Origin: Scytonema hofmannii PCC 7110
GTDB lineage: Bacteria > Cyanobacteriota > Cyanobacteriia > Cyanobacteriales > Nostocaceae
DNA: 64,000 bases
Assembly (NCBI RefSeq): GCF_000346485.2
Contig: NZ_KQ976354.1
Span: 2,176,181-2,240,180, forward strand
Reading direction: 5' to 3'
Shown: positions 33,027 through 41,101 of the stretch, in pieces
How the letters are laid out: each line of letters begins with the position of its first letter
How positions within the stretch are numbered: position 1 is the first letter of the stretch
Made by a program: the position numbers and the translations under genes
Notes under the pieces: generated by a model
Databases searched by the model: none
The model's input: only the letters and a program-made list of their open reading frames with translations
Told to the model about the DNA's origin: nothing

Positions 33027-35109
33027 TTACAGTTTCCAAGTCATGGGACGATAAACTTCAACCTCACCCGTTAAACAAGCAACATACTCCCGCACCTGTA
33101 ACTCAATACAACGACGATAAGCCACCTTATACCCAGTATTGGGATGCGTCGTTTCAGACTGTAATTTCTCTTCCCAATGCTTGAGATACTTCTTCAACGC
33201 ACTTGCTTGTAAGTATACACCTCCGCGCTCGTCAGGAGGAGTAAAATCTTCAGGAGTTAATATTTTTTTATTCACAATATAACTGACAAACGAATCCACA
33301 ACCTGAGCGCGGAACTCCTCCATCAAATCACTCACCAAAGCTGGATGGTTATCACGGGGAGTATGTAAATTTCCAAAATGCGTATGCAGTCCAACAGATT
33401 GAACAAAAGAAAAGACTTGTTGACTCAATAAAGTGTAGCCCAAACTCATTAAACTATTAATTGGGTCAGTCGGCGGACGTTTGGTGCGTTTATCGAAAGC
33501 AAAGAAACCAGTAAATAAAGAACCTAACGCCTGGAAATATATCGTAGCAGCCTTTCCTTCATATCCGCGCAGCGCATCCATGCTATCTGCTTTGGGTAAG
33601 CTATCGATTAAAACATCCATCAAGTCGATCGCTTGTGTTGCAAGTTCTGTTTCCCGACGACGATTTAAACGCATCAACAAAATGCGAGAGTTATGGAGTT
33701 TTGCAGCAACGATCGCTTCTGCTTGTTGGCGAGTAAACACTGGGTTTTCGCAACACTGGACTTGTCGTGTCAAATATTCTACTTTGGCACTTCCTTGTAC
33801 AGCAGTATGTCCAAAGTATCTCCCTTTTTGCGAAAGATACATAATTGGTATCCGTCGTATTAGCGCCATACTCACCGCACCGTGAGAAACATTACAACAA
33901 CCAAACATCACAATATTACTCACTCGCACAACTGGAACTTTAATTTTGAGTTCCCCTTGATAAAATACCTGAAATTGCTGATTCTTAACACTTAAGTAAG
34001 CACCTTGGTCTGTGATATATAATGTGCTCATAAAATCCTGCCAGTAATGTGAAAGTGTTGCTCTGGGAAAATTGATAGGTTTGCCAATACTGCAAGCTTT
34101 GGGAGGACGGGAAACGGGTTTTGTTGGTCTTGGTTTGCGGCGAAAATAAGGCGTACCAGAATCATTAATAACCCATTCCCCTTCCCGTACTGGTTCTGGT
34201 GGAGGTGGTGCGTAAACTTCACCCTTAGCAAAGCGATAACCTAAAAAGGTAAACTCATCATCAGGACTAAAAATCTGTGTTTTTTCAGGTTGGAGAGTTA
34301 AATAAATCTCTCCCAACCAAGCAATAATTTTGTCAAGAATACGGTTAGCTTCTGAGAAAGTACTACAAGCGACCACCAAATCATCACCGTACCTCACTAA
34401 ATTCATCCCCTGGTTGAGGCATTTTCTATCAAAATCAGTCAGGTATAAATTAGCTAACGCCCCAGAAAGGATACCGCCTTGCAAGACTCCTTTGCCAAAG
34501 TTGCGGTATTGTCCGTTAATGAGGATGCCCGCTTTCAGATGCTGTTCGAGCAACTGCAGTATAATTGCTTCAAGCCGCAATTCCTCCAACGCCGTTAACA
34601 ATAACGCCCAAGAAAGACTGTCAAAAAAATCAGCGATATCTGTTTTGATAACCCATTTGGGTTGATACTTGTAGTATCCATATAAATGCTGTACCGCTTG
34701 CTGAATATTGTGTCCTGGACGATAAGCGTAACTACAATCCAGAAATGTATCTTCTAAGGGAAAATACAAGTCATCGAGTAGCGATCGCTGAACAATGCGA
34801 TCGCGCACGGTTGAAATCATCGCAGTGAGCGAACAAACTCCACCTATCGACGGAAAAAGATCGCTGAACAATGCGATCGCGCACGGTTGAAATCCCAACC
34901 AACCGCTTACCGCCATTTTTCTTAGGTACATAAAACCCTTTAGCAGGGCTTGTTGTGTAAGTTTCATGCTGAATTTGGAAGGCCAAATTCCGTAACTCCT
35001 CGGTAGCTATTGACTCAAATAAGTCAACAGAAATACCATCCACACCAGCTGCTTTACTTCCTGCGCGGACTTGCAGCCATGCATAGTTGAGATGTTCTAT
35101 AGTGAACAT
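33027..35109 (-). pseudogene. Reverse transcriptase-Cas1 fusion gene, split by a 76-bp duplication
   Basis: Two frames join into one RT-Cas1. From ATG 35109 the first gives the RT start (AWLQVRAGSKAAGVDGISVD, then VPKKNGGKRLVGISTVRDR). The second, read to 33027, supplies KTDIADFFDSL, the polymerase box RYGDDLVVAC, and a full Cas1 domain beginning MSTLYITDQGAYLSVK with ligands YEGKAATIYF, GNLHTPRD and SDLMEEFR all intact. Deleting 76 bp (offset of the direct repeats at 34783 and 34859) rejoins them into 668 residues. RT-Cas1 proteins take spacers from RNA. As it stands, translation ends in junk after DRIVQRS. It may be a recent lesion, a reversible switch or an assembly error. Confidence 0.88.
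34783..34894. repeat. 36-bp direct repeat that breaks RT-cas1
   Basis: Identical 36-bp copies at 34783-34818 and 34859-34894 (each starting GATCGCTGAACAATGCGATC) are separated by 40 bp of unrelated sequence. The offset of 76 bp is not a multiple of three and shifts the frame. Recombination between the copies would restore the gene exactly. Confidence 0.9.
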
Positions 35110-35137
35110 AAATGATTAAGTAAATATTAAGACATCG

Positions 35138-35168
35138 TAGGTTGGGTTGAGGAACGAAACCCAACATT
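35138..35168. repeat. Single copy of the GGTTGGGTTGAGGAACGAAA repeat
   Basis: Same unit as the tandem block at the end of cmr2 (22344-22434). It lies about 30 bp upstream of the RT-cas1 start codon, inside its likely promoter region. Confidence 0.75.
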
Positions 35169-35280
35169 AAATCGAATTGTTGAGTTTCATTCCTCCAAAG
35201 GGATTAAGGATGTAAATTCAATTTATGTGTACACCGTAGCCAATCCCTCGCCGTCCATCTAATTTGATTATTGCAAGGAC

Positions 35281-35354
35281 GTATATGAGTATGTATACGA
35301 GTAATTGACGAAAGTATATGACTTTGTATATGACTTAAGAAAATAACTCATATA
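35281..35354. promoter_or_regulatory. Direct-repeat array between RT-cas1 and the HTH-DUF4384 gene
   Basis: Units GTATATGAGT and ATGTATACGAGT (35281-35302), then GTATATGACT and TTGTATATGACT (35314-35335), plus an inverted ACTCATATA (35346-35354). Spacing is about 10-11 bp inside pairs and 33 bp between pairs, the same layout as at 31031-31093 upstream of cas1. It lies immediately before the HTH gene start (35367) and about 170 bp upstream of the divergent RT-cas1, so it could control both. Confidence 0.62.
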
Positions 35355-35366
35355 TTTTGACTTACC

Positions 35367-36119
35367 ATGCCTAGAAGTTCTCTCACCGCATCCGCAGAAG
35401 GTACGCAACAGGCTAGAAAAGCTTTAAAACGGTTAAGCTTGACCCAGAGATCTCTGGTAAATGAGAGAGGAGTTGCATCTTGGTCTACAGTCAATAACTT
35501 TTTCAACGGTAAACCCGTTCAAAGGGAGATATTTATGACAATTTGTGAAGAACTCGACTTAAAGTGGCAAGATATTGTTATGCCATTTTCAGAAGATGAA
35601 GAGACCCAACAGCTAACACCTCTCGACCAACTTTGGCAACAACTCACAGCACTTGGCTCTCTTACAGAACAAATGGGACTTGTTGTCGTCAAAGAAAAAA
35701 CATTAAGTTGGGGAACGGAAATACCCAGTCGTTACGAAAAATCTGTAAATTTAGGTAATTATATTCAATTTGAAGTCAATTTTGAAATACCTGGATACTT
35801 AATATTAATCCAAAAAGATACATCAGGACAAATTTGGTGTTTTTGTCCATCATGTTTCGCACCTCAAAGTAAGCTAGAAACAGGCAAAACAAGCCTACCC
35901 CAAAAAGGTTCCCCCATCACTGCATTTCCTATGGAAGGTAAACCAGGAAAAGAACAGGTTTTAGCAGTCCTGACTCAGAAAGAGCCTAATTTGCAATGGC
36001 TACCCCAAGGAAACGAAAATCCCCTGGAATTAGTAGAAGCTCATCTCACACAATTAATAGAATTTGTTAATCAAAGTGAAGACTCTCAAGTTTTATACAC
36101 AGAATATACAGTAAATTAA
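35367..36119 (+). CDS. Helix-turn-helix protein with C-terminal DUF4384 domain
   Basis: A 250-residue protein. Residues 1-70 form an unusual HTH: GTQQARKALKRLSLTQRSLV, then ASWSTVNNFFNGKPVQREIF and ICEELDLKWQDIV. This type is common at the N-terminus of cyanobacterial signalling/conflict proteins. Residues 110-220 (NYIQFEVNFEIPGYLILIQ, then GKPGKEQVLAVLT) resemble DUF4384, a domain often paired with caspase-like proteases. It is divergent from RT-cas1, preceded by direct repeats, and followed after 170 bp by the TPR-CHAT gene. It is a good candidate regulator of the adaptation genes and the protease; this is inference. Confidence 0.7.
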   Translation: MPRSSLTASAEGTQQARKALKRLSLTQRSLVNERGVASWSTVNNFFNGKPVQREIFMTICEELDLKWQDIVMPFSEDEETQQLTPLDQLWQQLTALGSLTEQMGLVVVKEKTLSWGTEIPSRYEKSVNLGNYIQFEVNFEIPGYLILIQKDTSGQIWCFCPSCFAPQSKLETGKTSLPQKGSPITAFPMEGKPGKEQVLAVLTQKEPNLQWLPQGNENPLELVEAHLTQLIEFVNQSEDSQVLYTEYTVN

Positions 36120-36154
36120 CCAGGAGCATCCCAATGAAAGTCTTCAAATATTTC

Positions 36155-36248
36155 TTGTGGTATGGGCGTCTCGCCCGTCACTAGTATAGGACGGGCGGGG
36201 ACGCCCGTACCACAAGATGCCCATACTACAAGATGCCCGTACCACAAG
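36155..36248. repeat. GC-rich palindromic repeat block before the TPR-CHAT gene
   Basis: Three partial copies of the TTGTGGTATGGGCG / CGCCCGTACCACAA family fill the gap between the HTH-DUF4384 and TPR-CHAT genes and can form a strong hairpin. It could separate or attenuate their transcription. Confidence 0.72.
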
Positions 36249-36289
36249 TAGTGGTAATTTATTTCTTGGGAATTTTAAAACCCCCTCTT

Positions 36290-39200
36290 ATGACACAAAT
36301 AATCGAGCACTTAAACACTCTAAACGCGCAAGTTTTTCAACTATGTCAACAAGGTGACTTAAAGCAAGCAGTCATTGTTGCCAAGCAAGCCATCATGTTA
36401 GCGCAAAGTACACAAACTACCGAACATCCCGCTTATTGCGATAGCATAAACAACTTAGCTGAATTATACCGCATGCAAGGGCGTTATTCAGAAGCAGAAC
36501 CTTTATATCAACAAGCCTTAAATACGAGAAAAAGATTATTTGGAGAAGAACATATAGATGTGGCACAATCTTTAAACAATCTAGCCGCACTTTATGTATC
36601 ACAAGGACATTATTCTCAAGCCGAACAATATTTCTTAACTGTCTTAAATCTTTGGAAACTGTTGTTAGGAGATGAACATCCTCAAGTTTTAATCGTTCTC
36701 AATAATCTAGCAGAAGTTTATCGAGAGCAAGGGCGTTATCAAGAGGCAGAAATTCTCTATTTACAAATTATCAAAATCCAAAAGAATAATCCGAGTGAAT
36801 ATGAAGCTCACGATATCTGGCGCACATTAAACAATCTCGCTGCACTCTATGAGTCTCAGGGACGTTATCAAGATGCAGAAAATAAGCATTTAGAAGCCAT
36901 AGAGAGAATCCAACACCTCCAAGGTTCAGAACATCATGATGTAGCTGTCAGCTTAAATAACTTAGCAGTACTGTACGATTCACAAGGACGTTACTTCCAA
37001 GCAGAAGAAAACTTTCTGCAAGCCTTGGCAATTTGGAAAAAATTGCTAGGTGATGAGCATGCCTATATTGCATCAACTTTAAATAATATAGCAGGAAATT
37101 ACAAAGAGCAGGGACGCTATTTAGAAGCAGAAAAAAAATACGTAGAAGCTTTGGCAATGAGAAAAAGCGTCTTTGGAGACGAGCATCCTGAAGTTGCAGC
37201 TAGCTTGAGTAATTTAGCAGAAATTTATCTTCTACAAGGACGTTACCCAGAAGCCGAGCAAAATTATCTAGCAGCCTATTCTATGAGGAAACGTCTGTTG
37301 ACTTCAGAGCATCCCGATATTGCAAAGAATTTAAATAATCTTGCAGTGCTCTACTTACACCAAGGGCGTTATATCCAAGCAGAGCAGCTGCATTTAGAAG
37401 CATTATTAATGTGCGAGCGCTTACGCGGTAAACAGAATCCCGATTACGCCGATTATTTAAACAATCTAGGAAAGCTTTATCAAAATCAAGGACGTTACTC
37501 AGAAGCCGAACAAAAGTATTTGGAGGTTTTAGAAATTAGAAAAAGAGTACTAGGAGAGGAACATCCTTCTATTGCAGACAGCTTCAACGATTTAGCAGAA
37601 ATTTATCGTTTGCAAGGACGATATGTTCAATCTGAGCAAATGCATCTAGCAGCGTTAGCCATGAGAAAAAAATTGCTAGGAGAGAAGCATCCTGATGTCG
37701 CTGCGAGTCTTAACAACTTAGCAGTCTTATACGACACTCAGTTTAAATACTCTCAAGCAGAGTCATTATTTCTAGAAGCTTTGGCAATTGTCAAAGTCGC
37801 GTTTGGGGAGCGACATCCACAAATAGCAAGCAGTCTGAGTAATTTAGCTGCTATTTATGCTTTACAAGGGCGCTATTTGACAGCAGAACAGATGCATTTA
37901 GAAGTCTTAAGAATCAGAAAATCTTTATTAGGAGAAGAGCATCCTGATGTGGCTCGCAGTTTAAATAGTTTGGCAGAAATAGACCTTTGGCTTGGGCGCT
38001 ACTTTGAAGCAGAACGGAAATACTCAGAAGCTTTGGAACTGAGGAAACGGCTACTAGGCGAAGAACATCCAGATGTTGCACGAAGTTTGAATCATCTTGC
38101 AACTATATTAACAGCTAGCGATCGCCTAGAGGATGCTTTGTCTTACCGTATCCAAGCAAGTTATATTAATGACAAGTTAATTAGTCGAGTGTTTGCCTTT
38201 AGTTCCGACAATGACCGTTTTGCGTTGATTGAGAAACTTCGAGATAATTTTAATTTGTTTCTCTCTTTAATTTACCAGCATCTGTTTGACTCGGATAGCA
38301 CCAAGCAGCAAGCCTTGGATTTTGTACTGAAACGCAAAGCTCTCACAACTGCTTCCCTCGCCGCCCAAAACCAAGCCTTGTATAGCGATCGCTATCCTCA
38401 TCTTCAAGACAAGTTTCGTCAACTGGGTGAGTTGAACGCGCAGTTAGTCACCTTGACTTTCTCCGCTTCTCTTTTCAACAATTTCACTGCGTATCAAGAA
38501 CAGTTAGAAAAACTTGAAGCCCAACACGATCGCCTACAAAAGCAACTCGCATCTGAAGTCCCAGAAATTCAACTCTCTGAGCAACTTCCTAACCGTTTTG
38601 CGGTAGCTGAGGCATTACCAACTGACTCGATTTTAATTGAATTTGTCCGCTTTGATGTTTTCGATTTTCACGCAGTCCGGGCTAAGGGAGATAAACAATG
38701 GCAGACTCCCCGTTATCTGGCATTCATTCTACCATCTAGGCAACCGGATGCAGTGCAAACCATCGATTTAGGAGAAGTAGAACCTGTTGATAACCTAATT
38801 CAAGTCTTTCATTCACAGGTATCTGACGCTACAAAAAAAACACTGGCGTGGGGACAAGAAGCTTCTTTACCTAAGTCCCAAATTACACCATACGCTTCCA
38901 CAACAGCCATTCAACTCAGTCAAAGACTTTTTCAGCCAATACTTGAAGGAATAAGAGGCTACAAACATTTGATATTTGCACCAGATGGAAACCTCAACCT
39001 ACTGCCGTTTCAAACTTTACCAGTAGATGAGACAGGTACACATCTTCTTATGGATGAATACACCATCTCGTATTTAGGAGTTGGACGCGAAATTCTCCGC
39101 TCTAGAGTTCAGACAACAAGAACTGCGAATACATCTATAATCATAGCCGATCCAGATTTTGATTTAGCAAGCGAGCCAACAAGATGGGGCGTGGGGAAAA

Positions 39201-40087
39201 GCTCACAAAGCACGCAAGTTGAAACTGCGATCGCTTCACAACAATCCTCAAACGAAGAATTTATCAACACTCTTGATGGTAACCTTTTGTCCCGCGCTCA
39301 CGGGACAAGATTTCTTGGTGAAAGTGTCGCCAAAAAGCTCAAAGATGTACGGTTATATGTAGGAACAGAAGCACTTGAAACACACTTAACCACCCAAGAA
39401 TGTCCCAAAATCATGCTCATCGCCACTCACGGTTTGTTCTTACCAGACATACAGCAAGAACCACCCAAGGTAGGGAATCAAGAATTCGAGCATTTTGCGC
39501 TGTCAACAGTCAAAAACCCCATGATGCGATCCGGGGTTGCTCTCGCAGGAGCTAATACTTGGCTCTCTGGTGGTACGTTACCCCGTGAAGCAGGTAAAGG
39601 ATTTGTCCTAGCCCAAGACATTGCCAGTTTAGACTTGTGGGGGAACGAACTCACTGTGTTATCCGCCTGCGATACTGGCAGAGGAGACATTAAAATTGGT
39701 GAAGGCGTATTTGGATTGCGTCGTGCTTTTGCTGTCGCAGGAGCGAAGACATTAGTGATGAGTCTGTGGAAAGTTCCTGACACCGCAACTGCTTTGCTGA
39801 TGGAGCGTTTCTTCGACAACTTACAGCATAGTATGAATCGTGCAGAAGCATTACAGAACGCCCAGAATTACATCCGCAAGCTGACAGTCAAGGAATTGCG
39901 TCAGTCTAGCTTGGGTATAGAAGTGTTGGAAGAACTCTTAAGCGTTAACAAATTGTCACAACAAACCAAAGAACAAGATACCCCACTTGAGCATCCCTTT
40001 TACTGGGGAGCGTGGATTTGTCAAGGTAATACTGATCGCCTAGAAGTTGAACAGAAGCCATCAGCAACTCAATTCAACTTTACTTAG
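36290..40087 (+). CDS. TPR-CHAT protein: caspase-like protease with 13-14 kinesin-light-chain TPRs
   Basis: A 1265-residue protein. Residues 45-640 are 13-14 tandem 42-residue TPRs (typical unit core: LNNLAALYESQGRYQDAE). A linker (640-890) leads to a CHAT protease domain (about 890-1240). Catalytic His is in IMLIATHGLFLPD and Cys in ELTVLSACDTGRGDI, both present, so it should be active. LGGE-type activation details cannot be read. TPR-CHAT proteases are cut-on-command effectors; one (Csx29) is switched by a type III-E CRISPR complex, but cyanobacteria also encode many unrelated ones. ATG 36290 is chosen, as upstream residues derive from a repeat. The stop lies at the edge of a palindromic repeat. 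Confidence 0.9.
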   Translation: MTQIIEHLNTLNAQVFQLCQQGDLKQAVIVAKQAIMLAQSTQTTEHPAYCDSINNLAELYRMQGRYSEAEPLYQQALNTRKRLFGEEHIDVAQSLNNLAALYVSQGHYSQAEQYFLTVLNLWKLLLGDEHPQVLIVLNNLAEVYREQGRYQEAEILYLQIIKIQKNNPSEYEAHDIWRTLNNLAALYESQGRYQDAENKHLEAIERIQHLQGSEHHDVAVSLNNLAVLYDSQGRYFQAEENFLQALAIWKKLLGDEHAYIASTLNNIAGNYKEQGRYLEAEKKYVEALAMRKSVFGDEHPEVAASLSNLAEIYLLQGRYPEAEQNYLAAYSMRKRLLTSEHPDIAKNLNNLAVLYLHQGRYIQAEQLHLEALLMCERLRGKQNPDYADYLNNLGKLYQNQGRYSEAEQKYLEVLEIRKRVLGEEHPSIADSFNDLAEIYRLQGRYVQSEQMHLAALAMRKKLLGEKHPDVAASLNNLAVLYDTQFKYSQAESLFLEALAIVKVAFGERHPQIASSLSNLAAIYALQGRYLTAEQMHLEVLRIRKSLLGEEHPDVARSLNSLAEIDLWLGRYFEAERKYSEALELRKRLLGEEHPDVARSLNHLATILTASDRLEDALSYRIQASYINDKLISRVFAFSSDNDRFALIEKLRDNFNLFLSLIYQHLFDSDSTKQQALDFVLKRKALTTASLAAQNQALYSDRYPHLQDKFRQLGELNAQLVTLTFSASLFNNFTAYQEQLEKLEAQHDRLQKQLASEVPEIQLSEQLPNRFAVAEALPTDSILIEFVRFDVFDFHAVRAKGDKQWQTPRYLAFILPSRQPDAVQTIDLGEVEPVDNLIQVFHSQVSDATKKTLAWGQEASLPKSQITPYASTTAIQLSQRLFQPILEGIRGYKHLIFAPDGNLNLLPFQTLPVDETGTHLLMDEYTISYLGVGREILRSRVQTTRTANTSIIIADPDFDLASEPTRWGVGKSSQSTQVETAIASQQSSNEEFINTLDGNLLSRAHGTRFLGESVAKKLKDVRLYVGTEALETHLTTQECPKIMLIATHGLFLPDIQQEPPKVGNQEFEHFALSTVKNPMMRSGVALAGANTWLSGGTLPREAGKGFVLAQDIASLDLWGNELTVLSACDTGRGDIKIGEGVFGLRRAFAVAGAKTLVMSLWKVPDTATALLMERFFDNLQHSMNRAEALQNAQNYIRKLTVKELRQSSLGIEVLEELLSVNKLSQQTKEQDTPLEHPFYWGAWICQGNTDRLEVEQKPSATQFNFT

Positions 40088-40246
40088 AGGATGTGTTAAA
40101 AGTTTTGGGCGATTAGAAATCGCTACTATACAAACAAAGTCCGCCTACGCGGACTAACGATAAATTAAGGTTTTGAAACCCACGTAGGTGGGTTTCGCTT
40201 GTATAGTCGCGATTTCTAATCGCTAGAACTTTACCAACATCCTCTA
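40085..40246. repeat. 162-bp near-palindromic element after the TPR-CHAT gene
   Basis: Outer arms TAGAGGATGTGTTAAAAGTT / AACTTTACCAACATCCTCTA, middle arms GCGATTAGAAATCGC / GCGATTTCTAATCGC, inner arms CTATACAAAC / GCTTGTATAG with two GTCCGC/CCCACG stem-loops. It is a member of the family at 18862-19067 and contains the stop codon of the TPR-CHAT gene in its left tip. Confidence 0.75.
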
Positions 40247-40295
40247 ACGTGAGTTGGTTTTGCTTTTATTGGAGAGCAGTACCCATTAAAAGTAG

Positions 40296-40628
40296 GTGAG
40301 GAAGACTTTTATCTTGGCCTTCTATTTTATCATGTCAAATTGCGATGTCGCAATTACACCATTAGCTTTGCCATTGCTAGCAGGACCAGGTACTCTGACA
40401 ACAGTGATGCTACTCATGTCTGAATCTCCTAGCCCTCACCTCAGCGTAATTGCAGGTATTGTGGGAGCAATGTTTTTGAGTTGGTTAATTTTACGTTTAT
40501 CAAATCAGATCGATAAATGGATTGGTGCAGAAGGAGAGGTAATTATTACTCAGCTTTTGGGTTTCTTGTTAGCGGCGCTAGCAATAGAAATTGGTAGTAA
40601 GGGAATCAAGGAATTGTTTCTTACTTAA
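40296..40628 (+). pseudogene. MarC-family membrane protein, N-terminal half missing
   Basis: ITPLALPLLAGPGTLTTVML and LLGFLLAALAIEIGSKGIKE match the second half of MarC/UPF0056 proteins, which are normally about 200 residues with six membrane segments; here only about 110 residues and three segments remain. The palindromic repeat at 40085-40246 lies where the first half should be. The nominal start (MRKTFILAFYFIMSNCDV) is not family sequence. Probably a relic. Confidence 0.7.
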
Positions 40629-41101
40629 GTCCCCACAATCAATGTTGTCAAGTCCTAGCACAACCTTATGAAACCTAATTCTTGTGGGGTGGGCGTCCTC
40701 GCCCGCCCTACTTTTGCTGTCGAAACTGGGGTGAAAAGTTAATTTACTGCTAATTTTTGTCTATTTTTCAAAAAAGTACTATATTTTATACTAACTACCT
40801 ACTGAAACTCCTTCAAATCCCAATTCTGGTCACTGGTCACTGGTCACTGGTCACTGGTCACTGGTCACTGAATATGGATAGATGTAAGAATAATACTTAC
40901 TATGTGAGACAGAAGCAATTATTGGGAAGAATACTACAGTAAGAGACAGCAACAAAGTTAAACAACTACACCAAAAATTTAACTGTCTGGTGTACAGCAG
41001 CTAAGGATCTTTTCCAGATCGCCTCTCAGGTGAAGCGAAATTAGCTTTGTTGAGTAGGTATTAAACAGAGTAGATAGGGAGCAATACTGGAGATAGATTG
41101 A
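40629..41101. repeat. Intergenic region with (GGTCACT)6 and a GC-rich repeat
   Basis: Six perfect GGTCACT heptamers at 40828-40869 and a CTTGTGGGGTGGGCGTCCTC repeat at 40681-40700. The rest (40870-41101) is AT-rich and presumably carries the promoter of the metalloprotease gene. No protein-coding frame is supported. Confidence 0.7.

Noticed and set aside
36290-40087. TPR-CHAT gene as a direct Csx29/Craspase orthologue
   Set aside because: No Cas7-11 (gRAMP) gene is present, and the TPRs are of the kinesin-light-chain type common in cyanobacterial signalling proteins. Kept only as a candidate effector.
40828-40869. GGTCACT arrays as possible small CRISPR or origin iterons
   Set aside because: Units are directly adjacent with no spacers, and copies occur at four unrelated loci; they fit cyanobacterial short tandem repeats.
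40757-40942. 61-codon frame upstream of the metalloprotease gene
   Set aside because: Most of it is the translated GGTCACT array.
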